Shown here: one piece after another, positions 49,362 to 58,805 of the stretch
Layout of the letters: each line of letters starts with the position of its first letter
Position numbering within the stretch: position 1 is the first letter of the stretch
Source of the DNA: JAIVHA01 sp965367295
GTDB taxonomy: Bacteria > Pseudomonadota > Gammaproteobacteria > DSM-19610
Assembly (NCBI GenBank): GCA_965367295.1
Contig: CBDUHN010000010.1
Coordinates: forward strand, 1 to 64,000
Direction: 5' to 3'
Length of the DNA: 64,000 bases
Made by a program: the position numbers and the translations under genes
The notes under the pieces: generated by a model
Told to the model about the DNA's origin: nothing
What the model saw: the letters and a program-made list of their open reading frames with translations, nothing else
Databases searched by the model: none

Positions 49362-50803
49362 CCCGTTGCCTTTTCCTTGGGCAGGGTAATGCGCAGACAG
49401 GCACCGGGAGCACCACAGTCGACCACTTCGATCCGGCCACCATGGGCCTGCACAAATTCCTTGGCGATAGAAAGTCCCAATCCTGTTCCCCTGATATGAC
49501 TGTTACTGCTGTGTTGCCCTTGATAAAAGGCCTCGAACACCCGCTCGCGGTCGGTATCCGGTATCCCTGCGCCGGTATCCATCACCTCAAGCTGCGCGGC
49601 AGAACCGGTATCCTCGAGCGCGACAGTTACGGTACCACCCTCGGGCGCGAATTTCGCCGCGTTGGACAACAGATTATCCACCACGGTACGAATTTTCTCC
49701 TCATCCCCCGCCACTTCCACCGCTTCCAGGTGGCACTCCAGCCGCAGGTGACGGGCCAGCAGGGCCATTTTATGGTCTGCCAGCACCTCTTCCACCAATG
49801 GCTTCAGGGCTACGGGACGATACATCATCACCGCACTGCGTGCTGTAGCCATGCTCACATTCAGCAGATCCTCGATGAGTTTCTGCAGCTGCACGGTGTT
49901 TTCCTGCAGGATCTCGGCGATCTCGCGCTGCTGGGCATTGAGCTTGCCCACCACTTCTTCGCCCAGCAGCCCCGCGCCCTCGCGGATGGCGGTCAGCGGG
50001 GTCTTGAGCTCGTGGGAGATATGGCGCAGGAATTTGGTCTTTTCCGCCTCCAGCTCCTGCAGCCGTACCCGCAGCCACTCCAGCCGTTCACCCAGCTGTT
50101 CCAGGTCCCGCGGGCCACGAATGGTCAGCGGCGCCGCCAGTTCCTCGTTGCCCAGTCGCCGGATGGCATGATCCAGCTGGCGCATGGGGCGTGCGATCAG
50201 GGCTGCGAAGATACCGGTCAGCAGCAGCGCCGCCGGCACCAACGCCACCGCCTGCAGCACCAGTACCCGCTGGGTTTTCTGGGCGGTACTCTGCATGGCT
50301 TCCACCTCGCGCTGGATGCCCTTTTGACTCTGGGATAAAAACTGCTCCGCCAGCACGGCCAAGGCCGCAAACCGTTCCACATCCACAGTGGTTTTCGGTT
50401 CCTGGGCGACCTGATCGGCCAGCTGCCGATACATGGTCCACTCCTCCACTTCCAGCTGATCGAGCAGGGTGCGCTGGGGCACGGACAGGGGCAGATCCTG
50501 GAGAATCTTCACCGTGCTCTGGAAGATCTCGTGATTTTCCGCATACACCTCGTACAGCGCCGGTTCGCCCAGCACCTGGTACTGGCGCGCATTGCGCTCC
50601 ATGGCGGTGATAGCCTCCACCAGTCCCTGACTGTTCTGGGTCGCCTGTACCGCCTGGTAGACCGCCCGCTGGCTCTGGTTTGCAAGCCGGTCAACGGACA
50701 GGGCCGCATTCACCAGTGCCACCATCAACGGTACCGCGACCAGACCAAAGCCGATCAGGATCAGACGCAGAATGGATTTGGGTCGGTAGAGTCGCACACG
50801 CAT
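49358..50803 (-). CDS. glrK: Sensor histidine kinase, GlrK/QseE-like
   Basis: A 481-residue kinase. Membrane helices are at about 11-34 and 182-203, with a helical periplasmic domain between. HAMP is at 205-255, the phosphorylated His264 is in FLRHISHELKTPL, and the ATPase domain has VDNLLSNAAKF, DTGAGI and GTGLGLSI. It heads the operon with qseG and glrR. Confidence 0.92.
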   Translation of the reverse strand: MRVRLYRPKSILRLILIGFGLVAVPLMVALVNAALSVDRLANQSQRAVYQAVQATQNSQGLVEAITAMERNARQYQVLGEPALYEVYAENHEIFQSTVKILQDLPLSVPQRTLLDQLEVEEWTMYRQLADQVAQEPKTTVDVERFAALAVLAEQFLSQSQKGIQREVEAMQSTAQKTQRVLVLQAVALVPAALLLTGIFAALIARPMRQLDHAIRRLGNEELAAPLTIRGPRDLEQLGERLEWLRVRLQELEAEKTKFLRHISHELKTPLTAIREGAGLLGEEVVGKLNAQQREIAEILQENTVQLQKLIEDLLNVSMATARSAVMMYRPVALKPLVEEVLADHKMALLARHLRLECHLEAVEVAGDEEKIRTVVDNLLSNAAKFAPEGGTVTVALEDTGSAAQLEVMDTGAGIPDTDRERVFEAFYQGQHSSNSHIRGTGLGLSIAKEFVQAHGGRIEVVDCGAPGACLRITLPKEKATG

Positions 50804-50856
50804 GACCGGCGGTGACAGGCATCAGAACCTGGCGAAACTCCTGTCTTCCACCTGGC

Positions 50857-51915
50857 TCACGCCAGGCCTTCCTCATCCAGCAGGGGCAGGGATTCGCCCT
50901 CTCCGGCAGGCCGGGCCGGCGGATTCAGCCCCAGTTGCAGATAGGCATTGCGGGTCGCCATGCGGCCACGCGGCGTGCGCATGATGAATCCCTGCTGGAT
51001 CAGGTAGGGCTCCAGTACATCTTCGATGGTACCGCGCTCCTCGCCAATGGCCGCCGACAGGTTGTCCACCCCCACCGGTCCACCGCCGAATTTCTCGATA
51101 ATGGCCCGCAGCAGCTTGCGGTCCTGGGCATCGAAGCCCTGCTCGTCCACCTCCAGCATATCCATGGCGCGCGCCGCCACCCCGGCATCCAGATGGCCGT
51201 TGGCCTTCACCTCGGCATAATCCCGTACCCGGCGCAGCAGGCGATTGGCGATACGCGGCGTACCACGGGAGCGGCGCGCCAGTTCCAGGGCGCCGGAGGC
51301 GTCCATGTCGATACCGAGGATGTGCGCCGAACGCTGCAGGATGGAACCCAGATCGGCGGGATTGTAGAACTCCAGCCGCTGCACGATACCGAAACGGTCG
51401 CGCAAGGGCGAAGTCAGCAGGCCGGCCCTGGTGGTGGCACCCACCAGGGTGAAGGGTGGCAGGTCGAGTTTGATGGAACGGGCCGCAGGCCCCTCACCGA
51501 TCATGATATCGAGCTGATAGTCCTCCATGGCGGGATAGAGAATCTCCTCCACCACCGGGCTGAGGCGGTGGATCTCGTCCACGAACAGTACGTCACCGGC
51601 CTCCAGGTTGGTCAGCAAGGCGGCCAGATCGCCGGCCTTTTCCAGCACCGGCCCGGAGGTATGGCGCAGGTTGGCGCCCATTTCATTGGCAATGATGTGT
51701 GCCAGGGTGGTCTTGCCGAGGCCCGGCGGGCCGAAGATGAGCACATGATCCAGGGCATCACCGCGGGCACGTGCCGCCTGGATGAAGATCTCCATCTGCT
51801 CGGAAACCTTGGGCTGGCCCACATATTCGGCCAGGGTCTTGGGCCGGATGGCACGATCCAGTGCCTCGTCCTCCCGGGAGCCTGTGGCGGTTATGAGTCG
51901 ATCCGGTTCAATCAT
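50857..51915 (-). CDS. ruvB: Holliday junction branch migration ATPase RuvB
   Basis: A 352-residue AAA+ motor. Walker [10 protein letters not shown], Walker [11 protein letters not shown], sensor GATTRAG and arginine finger region in [10 protein letters not shown]; the C-terminal winged helix contacts DNA. It drives branch migration with RuvA. Start ATG 51915 (MIEPDRL) matches the family; 12 extra upstream residues were rejected. The gene is separated from ruvA by 4.8 kb, unusual for this order. Confidence 0.96.
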   Translation of the reverse strand: MIEPDRLITATGSREDEALDRAIRPKTLAEYVGQPKVSEQMEIFIQAARARGDALDHVLIFGPPGLGKTTLAHIIANEMGANLRHTSGPVLEKAGDLAALLTNLEAGDVLFVDEIHRLSPVVEEILYPAMEDYQLDIMIGEGPAARSIKLDLPPFTLVGATTRAGLLTSPLRDRFGIVQRLEFYNPADLGSILQRSAHILGIDMDASGALELARRSRGTPRIANRLLRRVRDYAEVKANGHLDAGVAARAMDMLEVDEQGFDAQDRKLLRAIIEKFGGGPVGVDNLSAAIGEERGTIEDVLEPYLIQQGFIMRTPRGRMATRNAYLQLGLNPPARPAGEGESLPLLDEEGLA

Positions 51916-52228
51916 GGGGGCTAGTGTCGAGGGAATGCCGGAGGGATTCAAGCCCGGCCATCACAGGCAATTCCTGCCAGTCGGCGATAAAGCGCAGGGA
52001 ACGGACACGACACCTGAGAAAGGAAGCGGATCGCCGGTCCGGTAACCGGGCACGGCAGCTGCTTTCTGCAAGACACCGAACGGATGCTCGCCAAGAGATT
52101 GTAAAAAAATAAAAAACACAACATAAACCGCAAATTAACCAGATTTCATTAATGCCATTTCCGGCCGATAAACACACTGATAGCGCCGATAATCATGGTT
52201 CACATCAGGATGTAATCGCGAGCCCACT
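51916..52228. other. Intergenic region between ruvB and the polyamine-binding protein gene
   Basis: About 310 bp between divergent genes. AT-rich near 52095-52150 (a run of A and the TAAATTAACCAGATTTCATTAA patch), likely containing the promoter of the binding-protein gene. No gene or repeat is supported. Confidence 0.45.
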
Positions 52229-53293
52229 ATGCAGAAGTTGCTTACCCCCGTAGTACTGGTAACCCTTTCCCTGTTGTCCCTGCTGTCCCTGTCTCCCACG
52301 CATGCGGACACCGGAAATCCTCCCCGTGAACTGGTATTCCTGACCTGGTCCGAATACATGGACCCCGAACTGGTGGCCGAGTTCGAAGCAAAATTCGATG
52401 CCAAAGTGCGCTTCGTGTATTTCGAATCCGACGAAACCCGCACCGATATGCTGATTGAAACCGATGGTCAGGGTTTCGATCTGATTATGGTCAACGAGTA
52501 CGCCCTGCCCACCTATCAGGCGCGGGGCTGGCTGGCCAAACTCGACCTGGAACGCATTCCCAATCACCGCTACATCAACCCACGCTGGCAAAAGGCCGCG
52601 GCTGCTCAGGGCATCGGCATCCCCTATTTCTGGGGCACCGTGGGCATCGCCTACCGGGCGGACCTGGTTGATGCACCGATCACCCGCTGGGCGGATTTCT
52701 TTCAGCCTCCCCCTGCCCTGCAGGGCAAGATCGTCATGATCAAGAACATGACCGACGTCCTCGGCATGGCGCTCAAGGCCCAGGGCTACTCGGTCAACAG
52801 TATCGACCCGAAGGAACTGCAACAGGCCGGGGAACTGCTGCAAGCACAAAAACCCTACGTCCACACCTATTCCTATATCTCGCTGGGAGCCGAATCGGCG
52901 CTGGTTACCGGCGAGGCGGTGGCCGCAATGGTCTACAGTGGTGACGCCCTGATGGTCGGTGAACATCACCCCGAGATCCGCTATGTGGTCCCCGAGGAAG
53001 GCTCCTCCATCTGGGTCGATTTTTTCACGATCGCAGCATCATCCAAACAAGCGGCACTGGCGGCGGATTTCATCAATTTCATGAATGAACCCGAGATCGC
53101 CGCGCGCCAGGCGGAATATGTGTACTATGCCACCCCCAACCAGGCCGCGGAAAAATTCCTGCCAGAGGAATACTTTGCCAACCCGGTGATCTATCCCAGC
53201 CGGGAAACGCTGGAGAAATGCGAATTCTATACCCAGTATCCACCACGCGCCCTGCGCATGCGCAACCTGATCTTCAACCGATTGTTGAATTGA
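52229..53293 (+). CDS. PotD/NspS-like periplasmic polyamine-binding protein
   Basis: A 354-residue solute-binding protein with a signal peptide cleaved after THA (about residue 26). Residues matching the E. coli PotD spermidine pocket can be placed: Trp40-Ser-Glu42-Tyr43 (PotD WTEY), Asp176 in NMTDVLG, and Trp262-Val-Asp264 (PotD WMD). No PotA, PotB or PotC transporter gene is near. Instead a GGDEF-EAL gene begins 18 bp later, so it is probably a sensory partner as in Vibrio NspS-MbaA. Ligand identity is inferred. Confidence 0.85.
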   Translation: MQKLLTPVVLVTLSLLSLLSLSPTHADTGNPPRELVFLTWSEYMDPELVAEFEAKFDAKVRFVYFESDETRTDMLIETDGQGFDLIMVNEYALPTYQARGWLAKLDLERIPNHRYINPRWQKAAAAQGIGIPYFWGTVGIAYRADLVDAPITRWADFFQPPPALQGKIVMIKNMTDVLGMALKAQGYSVNSIDPKELQQAGELLQAQKPYVHTYSYISLGAESALVTGEAVAAMVYSGDALMVGEHHPEIRYVVPEEGSSIWVDFFTIAASSKQAALAADFINFMNEPEIAARQAEYVYYATPNQAAEKFLPEEYFANPVIYPSRETLEKCEFYTQYPPRALRMRNLIFNRLLN

Positions 53294-53311
53294 TACCCGG
53301 CCATTCGAATC

Positions 53312-55786
53312 ATGCGCATCCGGCTACAGCACAAGTTCCTTATGGTGGTGACGCCACTGATCGTAATGCCGCTGTTGCTGCTCGGCTGGTTCGCCTACGA
53401 CCAGTTGGAACAGACCACCCGGGAAAAAACCCTCACCCAGATCAACACCCTGTTGCAGCAGGTCAATCTGCAGGTGCAGGACCGGATCCGTACCACCCGG
53501 GCAAACGCGGAACTGTTTTCCAATGCAATGCTGGTACAGAAATACATGCTCAGTGATGAGGCGGAACGCTACCGCCTGATGCAACCTACCCTGCTCAGGC
53601 AATTCGCCAGCTACCTGGATGCCTATCCCGAATACAATGATATCCGTATCGTCCTGCCAGATGGTTATGTCGATAGCAGCCTGTCCGCGAAGGGATACGC
53701 AGACGACCGCATGAGCATCAGCGAGATGCCTTATTTCCAGACAGCGCTGACCCAACAGGACACCATCAACTGCAGCTTCATCCCCACCCCCGACCACCAG
53801 GGCATGATGATGCTGGCCTCGAAACGCATCGAATTGATCGATCGTTCTATCGACCCCATTCTGTCAAAAACCCTGCTGCGGGGCTTTTTGCTGATTACCG
53901 CCAATCTCTCCTTCCTCCAGGAACAAATTGAAAAAAGCGCCATAGGAAAACGGGGCTTTCTGTTCGTAACCGATCGCAGTGGCCGCACCCTGTACAGTCA
54001 TGGCAATGAACTGTCCGGTATCCACATAGACGGCAGCCATATACCGGCGCATCCTGCCCCGGCATCCGACACCCAGACCAGCACCCTTGTGCTCAATGGC
54101 GAGGAATACCTGCTGAAGGGTTATTCGCTGGACGAGCATCTGAAACTATTCGCGGCACTCCCGCGCAGTGAATTGCGCTATAACAGTAGTCGCCTCGGCA
54201 TGGCCGTCGCCACCGTTACCCTGATCACGATTCTGCTCACCATATCGATGGTGTACTTTGCGGTACGACGCCATTTGATCCGGCCGATCGAGGCCCTGAG
54301 TCTGGTGGCAAACGAAATCGGCTCCGGTAACCTGGACATCACCGTGCCACCTGGATCGCGCGACGAGCTCGGCGAGCTTGCCAACGCATTTGGCGAGATG
54401 AAAAACAGCCTTCAGCACAGTCATGAGCAGATTCGCTATCTTGCCTATCACGACAATGTTACCGGACTGCCCAATCGCACCATGTTTCGCGAATATCTCC
54501 AGGATGTCCTGCTGAAGGCCAAGTGCGATGATCGGGAAGCGGCGCTGCTATTCCTGGACCTGGACAATTTCAAACGGGTGAATGACACCCTGGGCCATCA
54601 GGCGGGCGATGAACTGCTGCAGGAGCTGGCGCGAAGGCTGTCCAAATGCGTTCGCCAGGGCGACCATCTGAGCATCACCGGCAAAGAGCAGACCCCTGAA
54701 CTGGTTGCGCGGCTTGGGGGTGATGAATTCATCATCCTGCTACCAGATATCCAGGACCCGCATACCCCCGGCCTGGTGGCAGAACGGATCCTGGAGGCAT
54801 TCAGCACCCCGGCTGTGATCCGGGAACAGGAACTCCACATCAGCACCAGCATCGGGATCACCCTGTATCCCAGGGACGGGAATGATGTCGCCACCCTGAT
54901 CAAGCACGCCGATATCGCCATGTACCATGCCAAGAGGCGCGGCAAAAAGAATTACCAGTATTACTCCAGTGATCTCGATGAGAGCACCAGCCGACAGCTG
55001 GCACTGGAAAACAAGCTGCGGCGAGCCATCACCAATGGCAACCTGGTACTGCATTTCCAGCCCCAGCTGGATGCCGCCTCCCAGCAGGTGATCGGTGCGG
55101 AGGCCCTGGTCCGCTGGCAGGATGAAGAACTGGGTCTTCTCTACCCGGATACCTTCATCGGTCTGGCGGAAGAAACCGGGCTCATCGTCCCCATGGGAGA
55201 ATGGGTATTACGGGAAGCCTGTGCCCGTTGCGTGGCATGGCATGACATGGGGTATACACACTTATCGGTGGCCGTGAACCTGTCGCCGATACAGGCGCGT
55301 CTGCCCAACCTGCCGGCACTGGTTGACTCCATTCTGAAGGAGACCGGACTGCCAGCCCGGCATCTCGAACTGGAGATCACTGAATCGACCCTGCTGGATC
55401 TCGAGGGGGATACCAATCAGACCCTGAACCAGCTGATCGAACAGGGTATTGCGCTTGCCATCGACGATTTCGGCACCGGTTATTCCTCGCTGGTATATTT
55501 GAAGCGTTTCCGCTTCGACAAGCTGAAAATCGACCGCAGCTTTGTGCGCGACCTGGAAAACGATCAGGATGACGCCGCTATCTGCGCGGCCATAATCGCC
55601 ATGGCGCATAAACTCGGGGTACGGGTCACGGCGGAAGGCGTGGAAACACCAGCCCAGATGCAGCAACTGGTGGACTGGTCGTGCGATGAATTGCAGGGTT
55701 ACCTGTTCTCCAAACCCGTGGAGGATGCCTTGTTTCTCGATTACCTCAGCAGCCGCATACCCAGAGTCCAGACGCGCCGCAATTAG
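53312..55786 (+). CDS. Membrane GGDEF-EAL protein with periplasmic Cache domain (MbaA-like)
   Basis: An 824-residue cyclic-di-GMP enzyme. Membrane helices at about 9-28 and 290-312 enclose a periplasmic sensor domain (Cache-like, NDIRIVLPDGYVDSS ... GKRGFLFVTDRSGRTLYSH). HAMP follows, then a GGDEF domain with intact RLGGDEF (about 466) and an EAL domain with intact GAEALVRW (about 596) and DDFGTGYSSLVYL. Both synthase and phosphodiesterase motifs look complete, so activity could switch. It is in an operon with the PotD-like gene. Confidence 0.9.
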   Translation: MRIRLQHKFLMVVTPLIVMPLLLLGWFAYDQLEQTTREKTLTQINTLLQQVNLQVQDRIRTTRANAELFSNAMLVQKYMLSDEAERYRLMQPTLLRQFASYLDAYPEYNDIRIVLPDGYVDSSLSAKGYADDRMSISEMPYFQTALTQQDTINCSFIPTPDHQGMMMLASKRIELIDRSIDPILSKTLLRGFLLITANLSFLQEQIEKSAIGKRGFLFVTDRSGRTLYSHGNELSGIHIDGSHIPAHPAPASDTQTSTLVLNGEEYLLKGYSLDEHLKLFAALPRSELRYNSSRLGMAVATVTLITILLTISMVYFAVRRHLIRPIEALSLVANEIGSGNLDITVPPGSRDELGELANAFGEMKNSLQHSHEQIRYLAYHDNVTGLPNRTMFREYLQDVLLKAKCDDREAALLFLDLDNFKRVNDTLGHQAGDELLQELARRLSKCVRQGDHLSITGKEQTPELVARLGGDEFIILLPDIQDPHTPGLVAERILEAFSTPAVIREQELHISTSIGITLYPRDGNDVATLIKHADIAMYHAKRRGKKNYQYYSSDLDESTSRQLALENKLRRAITNGNLVLHFQPQLDAASQQVIGAEALVRWQDEELGLLYPDTFIGLAEETGLIVPMGEWVLREACARCVAWHDMGYTHLSVAVNLSPIQARLPNLPALVDSILKETGLPARHLELEITESTLLDLEGDTNQTLNQLIEQGIALAIDDFGTGYSSLVYLKRFRFDKLKIDRSFVRDLENDQDDAAICAAIIAMAHKLGVRVTAEGVETPAQMQQLVDWSCDELQGYLFSKPVEDALFLDYLSSRIPRVQTRRN

Positions 55787-55854
55787 GGTCTGCTCACCCC
55801 GGCCGCGCCGAGGCCGCGGGATCAGGACAGGCCCCGACCCCGCACACTGACGAG

Positions 55855-56589
55855 CTACTGCAGTACCGGACGGGCGTTGTGCGATTGCAGTGGACGGTTG
55901 TTGTGGCCATGAACCGCATGGGAAAAGTGCTCGACCTGCTCTTTGGAAAGAGTGAGTGGAGTCTTCATCACCTGCCACCAGACACCCTCGCTGCAAGGCG
56001 GGGTGGTGAGCGAACCGTTGAAGCGGTAGTAGTCGCGTTCCGCCGGCAGCATCGCGAGCGGACTCACCTTTACGTTCAGCGCATGCCGTTCGCCGCTCTT
56101 CATGGGCATGTCTTTCCATAAGCGTGCCACAGCCGCATTCTCCCTGCCTTCCTCGAACATCACGGCGATCACAGCCAGATTGCCCTCGGCATCGGCATGC
56201 ACGAAATGGGCTTCCAGCGGGTATTCCCTGCCCTCGATACGATTCTCGCTGGGGGTATGGAAATGCACCTGTTTCAGCTCGAAGCGGTGGCCTCCAAGCA
56301 TAAGAAAATTGCCCGCCGGGAAATTGGCCTGCACGGTATGGCCATTGTTGAGAATCTCGCTGGCATCGCGGGGATAGTCGATTTCCAATGCCGGCAGGTC
56401 CGCCTCGATCACATCCACCACATCGATGGGCGACTGATTCTTGCCCGTCGCACAAAGTCTGTAGGAGGGATCCAGCTCACCCCAGTTTTCAGGCCCTTCA
56501 TGCCCCGTATAGCCCCAGTGCGTGCCCGTTCCGGCATGGGCAAGCGGTGCGATCAGCGATAACGCCACAACGAATATCGTTTTGTTCAT
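55855..56589 (-). CDS. Periplasmic alpha-carbonic anhydrase
   Basis: A 244-residue alpha-class enzyme that interconverts CO2 and bicarbonate. Signal peptide ends at AHA (18). Zinc ligands are His109 and His111 in QVHFHTPSE and His128 in LEAHFVH; Thr in SLTTPPC and the Cys46-Cys199 disulfide are in place. ATG 56589 has AAGGAG upstream. In an autotroph it may supply CO2 or buffer the periplasm. It lies between ruvB and ruvA, convergent with the GGDEF-EAL gene. Confidence 0.93.
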   Translation of the reverse strand: MNKTIFVVALSLIAPLAHAGTGTHWGYTGHEGPENWGELDPSYRLCATGKNQSPIDVVDVIEADLPALEIDYPRDASEILNNGHTVQANFPAGNFLMLGGHRFELKQVHFHTPSENRIEGREYPLEAHFVHADAEGNLAVIAVMFEEGRENAAVARLWKDMPMKSGERHALNVKVSPLAMLPAERDYYRFNGSLTTPPCSEGVWWQVMKTPLTLSKEQVEHFSHAVHGHNNRPLQSHNARPVLQ

Positions 56590-56772
56590 CCATACACTCC
56601 TTGTCGATCGAAAAATACAACGGGCAACCCCTGGTGCGGATGCACCGGCAGACAGCCCACCCAAATCCTGGACAACGGTCGAGCGGAAATCACGTTTCCG
56701 GTGCCCCTGGCTATTGGATTCGAATCATATGGGCGCTCTCGTAATCAGCCCGAATGAGCAGGCAGGCAGTGG

Positions 56773-57378
56773 CTACTTCACCGTCGCCTGCAGGGCGCGG
56801 CGAATGATCTCTTCCGCGGCCAGATCCTGGCAGTCGATGCCACGTACCATCTTGCTGGCCTCCGGTGGTTTGTAGCCCAGGGCGATCAGGGCACCGACGG
56901 CCTCTTCAACCGGGTTGGCCGGGGCCGCGAGCCCCGGCTTCGCGCCACTGACGGAGGGCCGGTCCGCCGGCTGCCAGTCATCGAGCCGATCGGCCATTTC
57001 CACCACCAGCCGTTCAGCGGTCTTCTTGCCCACACCGGGCAGCCGCACCAGGGAGGCGACATCCTTTTCCTGTACACAGCGCACGAAGGCATGGGTATCC
57101 ATGCCGGAAAGAATGGTCAGCGCCAGCTTGGCACCGACGCCATTAACCTTGATCAGGGCCCGGAACAGGGCACGGTCCGTTACCTTGCCGAAGCCGAACA
57201 GGGTATGGGCATCCTCACGCACCACCAGGTGGGTGTAGAGAATCACCTCGCTACCCACGGCGGGCAGGTCGTAGAAAGTGGTCATGGGGGCATGGACTTC
57301 ATAGCCCACGCCCTGCACGTCGAGCAGCAGCTCCGGGGGCTGTTTTTCCAGCAGCGTACCGCGCAGTCTTCCGATCAC
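56773..57378 (-). CDS. ruvA: Holliday junction DNA-binding protein RuvA
   Basis: A 201-residue protein: OB-fold domain (1-64), helix-hairpin-helix domain ([31 protein letters not shown]), a flexible linker and the C-terminal RuvB-binding domain ([13 protein letters not shown]). Its start overlaps the ruvC stop by 4 bp. Confidence 0.96.
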   Translation of the reverse strand: MIGRLRGTLLEKQPPELLLDVQGVGYEVHAPMTTFYDLPAVGSEVILYTHLVVREDAHTLFGFGKVTDRALFRALIKVNGVGAKLALTILSGMDTHAFVRCVQEKDVASLVRLPGVGKKTAERLVVEMADRLDDWQPADRPSVSGAKPGLAAPANPVEEAVGALIALGYKPPEASKMVRGIDCQDLAAEEIIRRALQATVK

Positions 57379-57902
57379 CGCAGGCGTCCTCCTCGACTGG
57401 CCACCGCCTGGGGTATGCGATTCAGGGTCTGGCCCATGTGACCGTGACAGACCGCCACCGCCAGGGCATCGGCGGCATCCTCCTGCGGGGTATCGGGCAG
57501 CTTGAGCAGGACACGGATCATGTGCTGCACCTGGGCCTTGTCGGCACCACCCTTGCCCACCACCGCCTGCTTGATCTCGCGTGGCGAATATTCCGCCACC
57601 GGCAAGGACTGGGTGACGCCGGCACAGATGGCGGCACCGCGCGCCTGGCCGAGTTTGAGGGCGGAATCGGCGTTGCGGGCCATGAATACCCGCTCGATGG
57701 CCATTTCATGGGGCTGGAATTCGCGCATCAGTTCCGACAGGTCGGCAAAGATCATGCCGAGCTTTTCCGGCAGGTTTTCACCACTGACCCGCAGGCAGCC
57801 ACTGCTGATATAGCGCAGCTCGCGACCCCGCTGTTCGATGATACCGTAGCCGGTGAGACGGGAGCCGGGGTCGATCCCGAGAATGCGTAGCGTGGCAGTG
57901 AT
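57375..57902 (-). CDS. ruvC: Holliday junction resolvase RuvC with non-standard start codon
   Basis: A protein of about 175 residues. The catalytic Asp in [13 protein letters not shown], Glu in [22 protein letters not shown] and the last acidic pair in [12 protein letters not shown] are present. The homology runs back to codons before 57875, where no ATG, GTG or TTG exists in frame. ATC at 57902 lies seven bases after GAGGGG and would give the normal length (173 in E. coli). The first ATG (57755) would remove the catalytic Asp. Either ATC or a nearby ATT initiates, or there is a sequence error. Confidence 0.88.
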   Translation of the reverse strand: MTATLRILGIDPGSRLTGYGIIEQRGRELRYISSGCLRVSGENLPEKLGMIFADLSELMREFQPHEMAIERVFMARNADSALKLGQARGAAICAGVTQSLPVAEYSPREIKQAVVGKGGADKAQVQHMIRVLLKLPDTPQEDAADALAVAVCHGHMGQTLNRIPQAVASRGGRLR

Positions 57903-57929
57903 GGTCGTACCCCTCGTGGCCGGCGGCCG

Positions 57930-58676
57930 TTACTGGATGTTCGCATACACCTCTTCGGAGATGTCGGCGTTGGAATAGACGTTCTGCACGTCATCGAGGT
58001 CTTCCAGACGGTCCAGCATGCGCAGCAGCTTTTCCGCGTCTTCCGCCTCCAGCGGCGAAAGGTTCTCGGCCCGCATGGTGACCTCGGCCTGCTCCGGCTC
58101 CAGGCCGGCGGCGACCATGGCCTCCTTCACGACCATGAAGTCGGCGGGTTCGACCAGCACATCCACAGAGCCGTCATCATTGGACACGACATCATTGGCG
58201 CCAGCCTCCAGGGCGGCCTCCATGATTGCATCCTCGTCACAGCCGGGGGCGTAACTGAGTACTCCGGTGTGGGTGAACTGGAAGGCCACGGAACCGCTGG
58301 TGCCCAGGTTGCCGCCGGCCTTGGTAAAGGCGTGGCGCACCTCGGCCACAGTACGATTGCGGTTATCGGTCATGCAGTCGACCATCACCGCCACACCGCC
58401 GGGGCCATACCCCTCGTAGCGGACCTCTTCGTAGTTCTCGCCTTCCTGGGCACCAGCGCCGCGCTTGATGGCGCGCTCGATGGTGTCCTTGGACATGTTG
58501 GCGGTCAGGGCATTGTCCACCGCCAGGCGCAGCCGCGGGTTGGCGTTGGGATCGGGATCGCCCATGCGGGCCGCCACGGTGATTTCACGAATGAACTTGG
58601 TGAAGAGCTTGCCGCGTTTCGCGTCCTGGGCCTTCTTGCGGTGCTGGATATTGGCCCATTTGCTGTGTCCTGCCAT
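57930..58676 (-). CDS. yebC: YebC/PmpR-family protein
   Basis: A 248-residue protein of the TACO1/YebC family. It begins [22 protein letters not shown], has the expected [21 protein letters not shown] and ends SEEVYANI. Family members act as regulators and help ribosomes pass proline stretches. It precedes ruvC as in E. coli. Longer in-frame starts (to 58754) are not supported. Confidence 0.95.
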   Translation of the reverse strand: MAGHSKWANIQHRKKAQDAKRGKLFTKFIREITVAARMGDPDPNANPRLRLAVDNALTANMSKDTIERAIKRGAGAQEGENYEEVRYEGYGPGGVAVMVDCMTDNRNRTVAEVRHAFTKAGGNLGTSGSVAFQFTHTGVLSYAPGCDEDAIMEAALEAGANDVVSNDDGSVDVLVEPADFMVVKEAMVAAGLEPEQAEVTMRAENLSPLEAEDAEKLLRMLDRLEDLDDVQNVYSNADISEEVYANIQ

Positions 58677-58756
58677 AGTCGTCTCGCTGAAAAAATACTC
58701 TGGGCGGGATTCTAACATTCCGCGCCCGTTCAGGGCACGCACCATACCCCCCACGG

Positions 58757-58780
58757 CAAAACGGGGCCCACAGGCCCCGT
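58757..58780 (-). terminator. Terminator after FadL-family paralog B
   Basis: ACGGGGCC and GGCCCCGT arms with CACA loop; on the minus strand a short TTTT follows. It lies 26 bp after the porin stop. Confidence 0.65.
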
Positions 58781-58805
58781 CCGTACCACACCTTCAGATG
58801 ATCCT

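Noticed and set aside
57375..57755. ruvC starting at the first ATG (57755)
   Set aside because: It would drop about 49 residues including the catalytic Asp in LGIDPGS that is clearly encoded upstream in the same frame.
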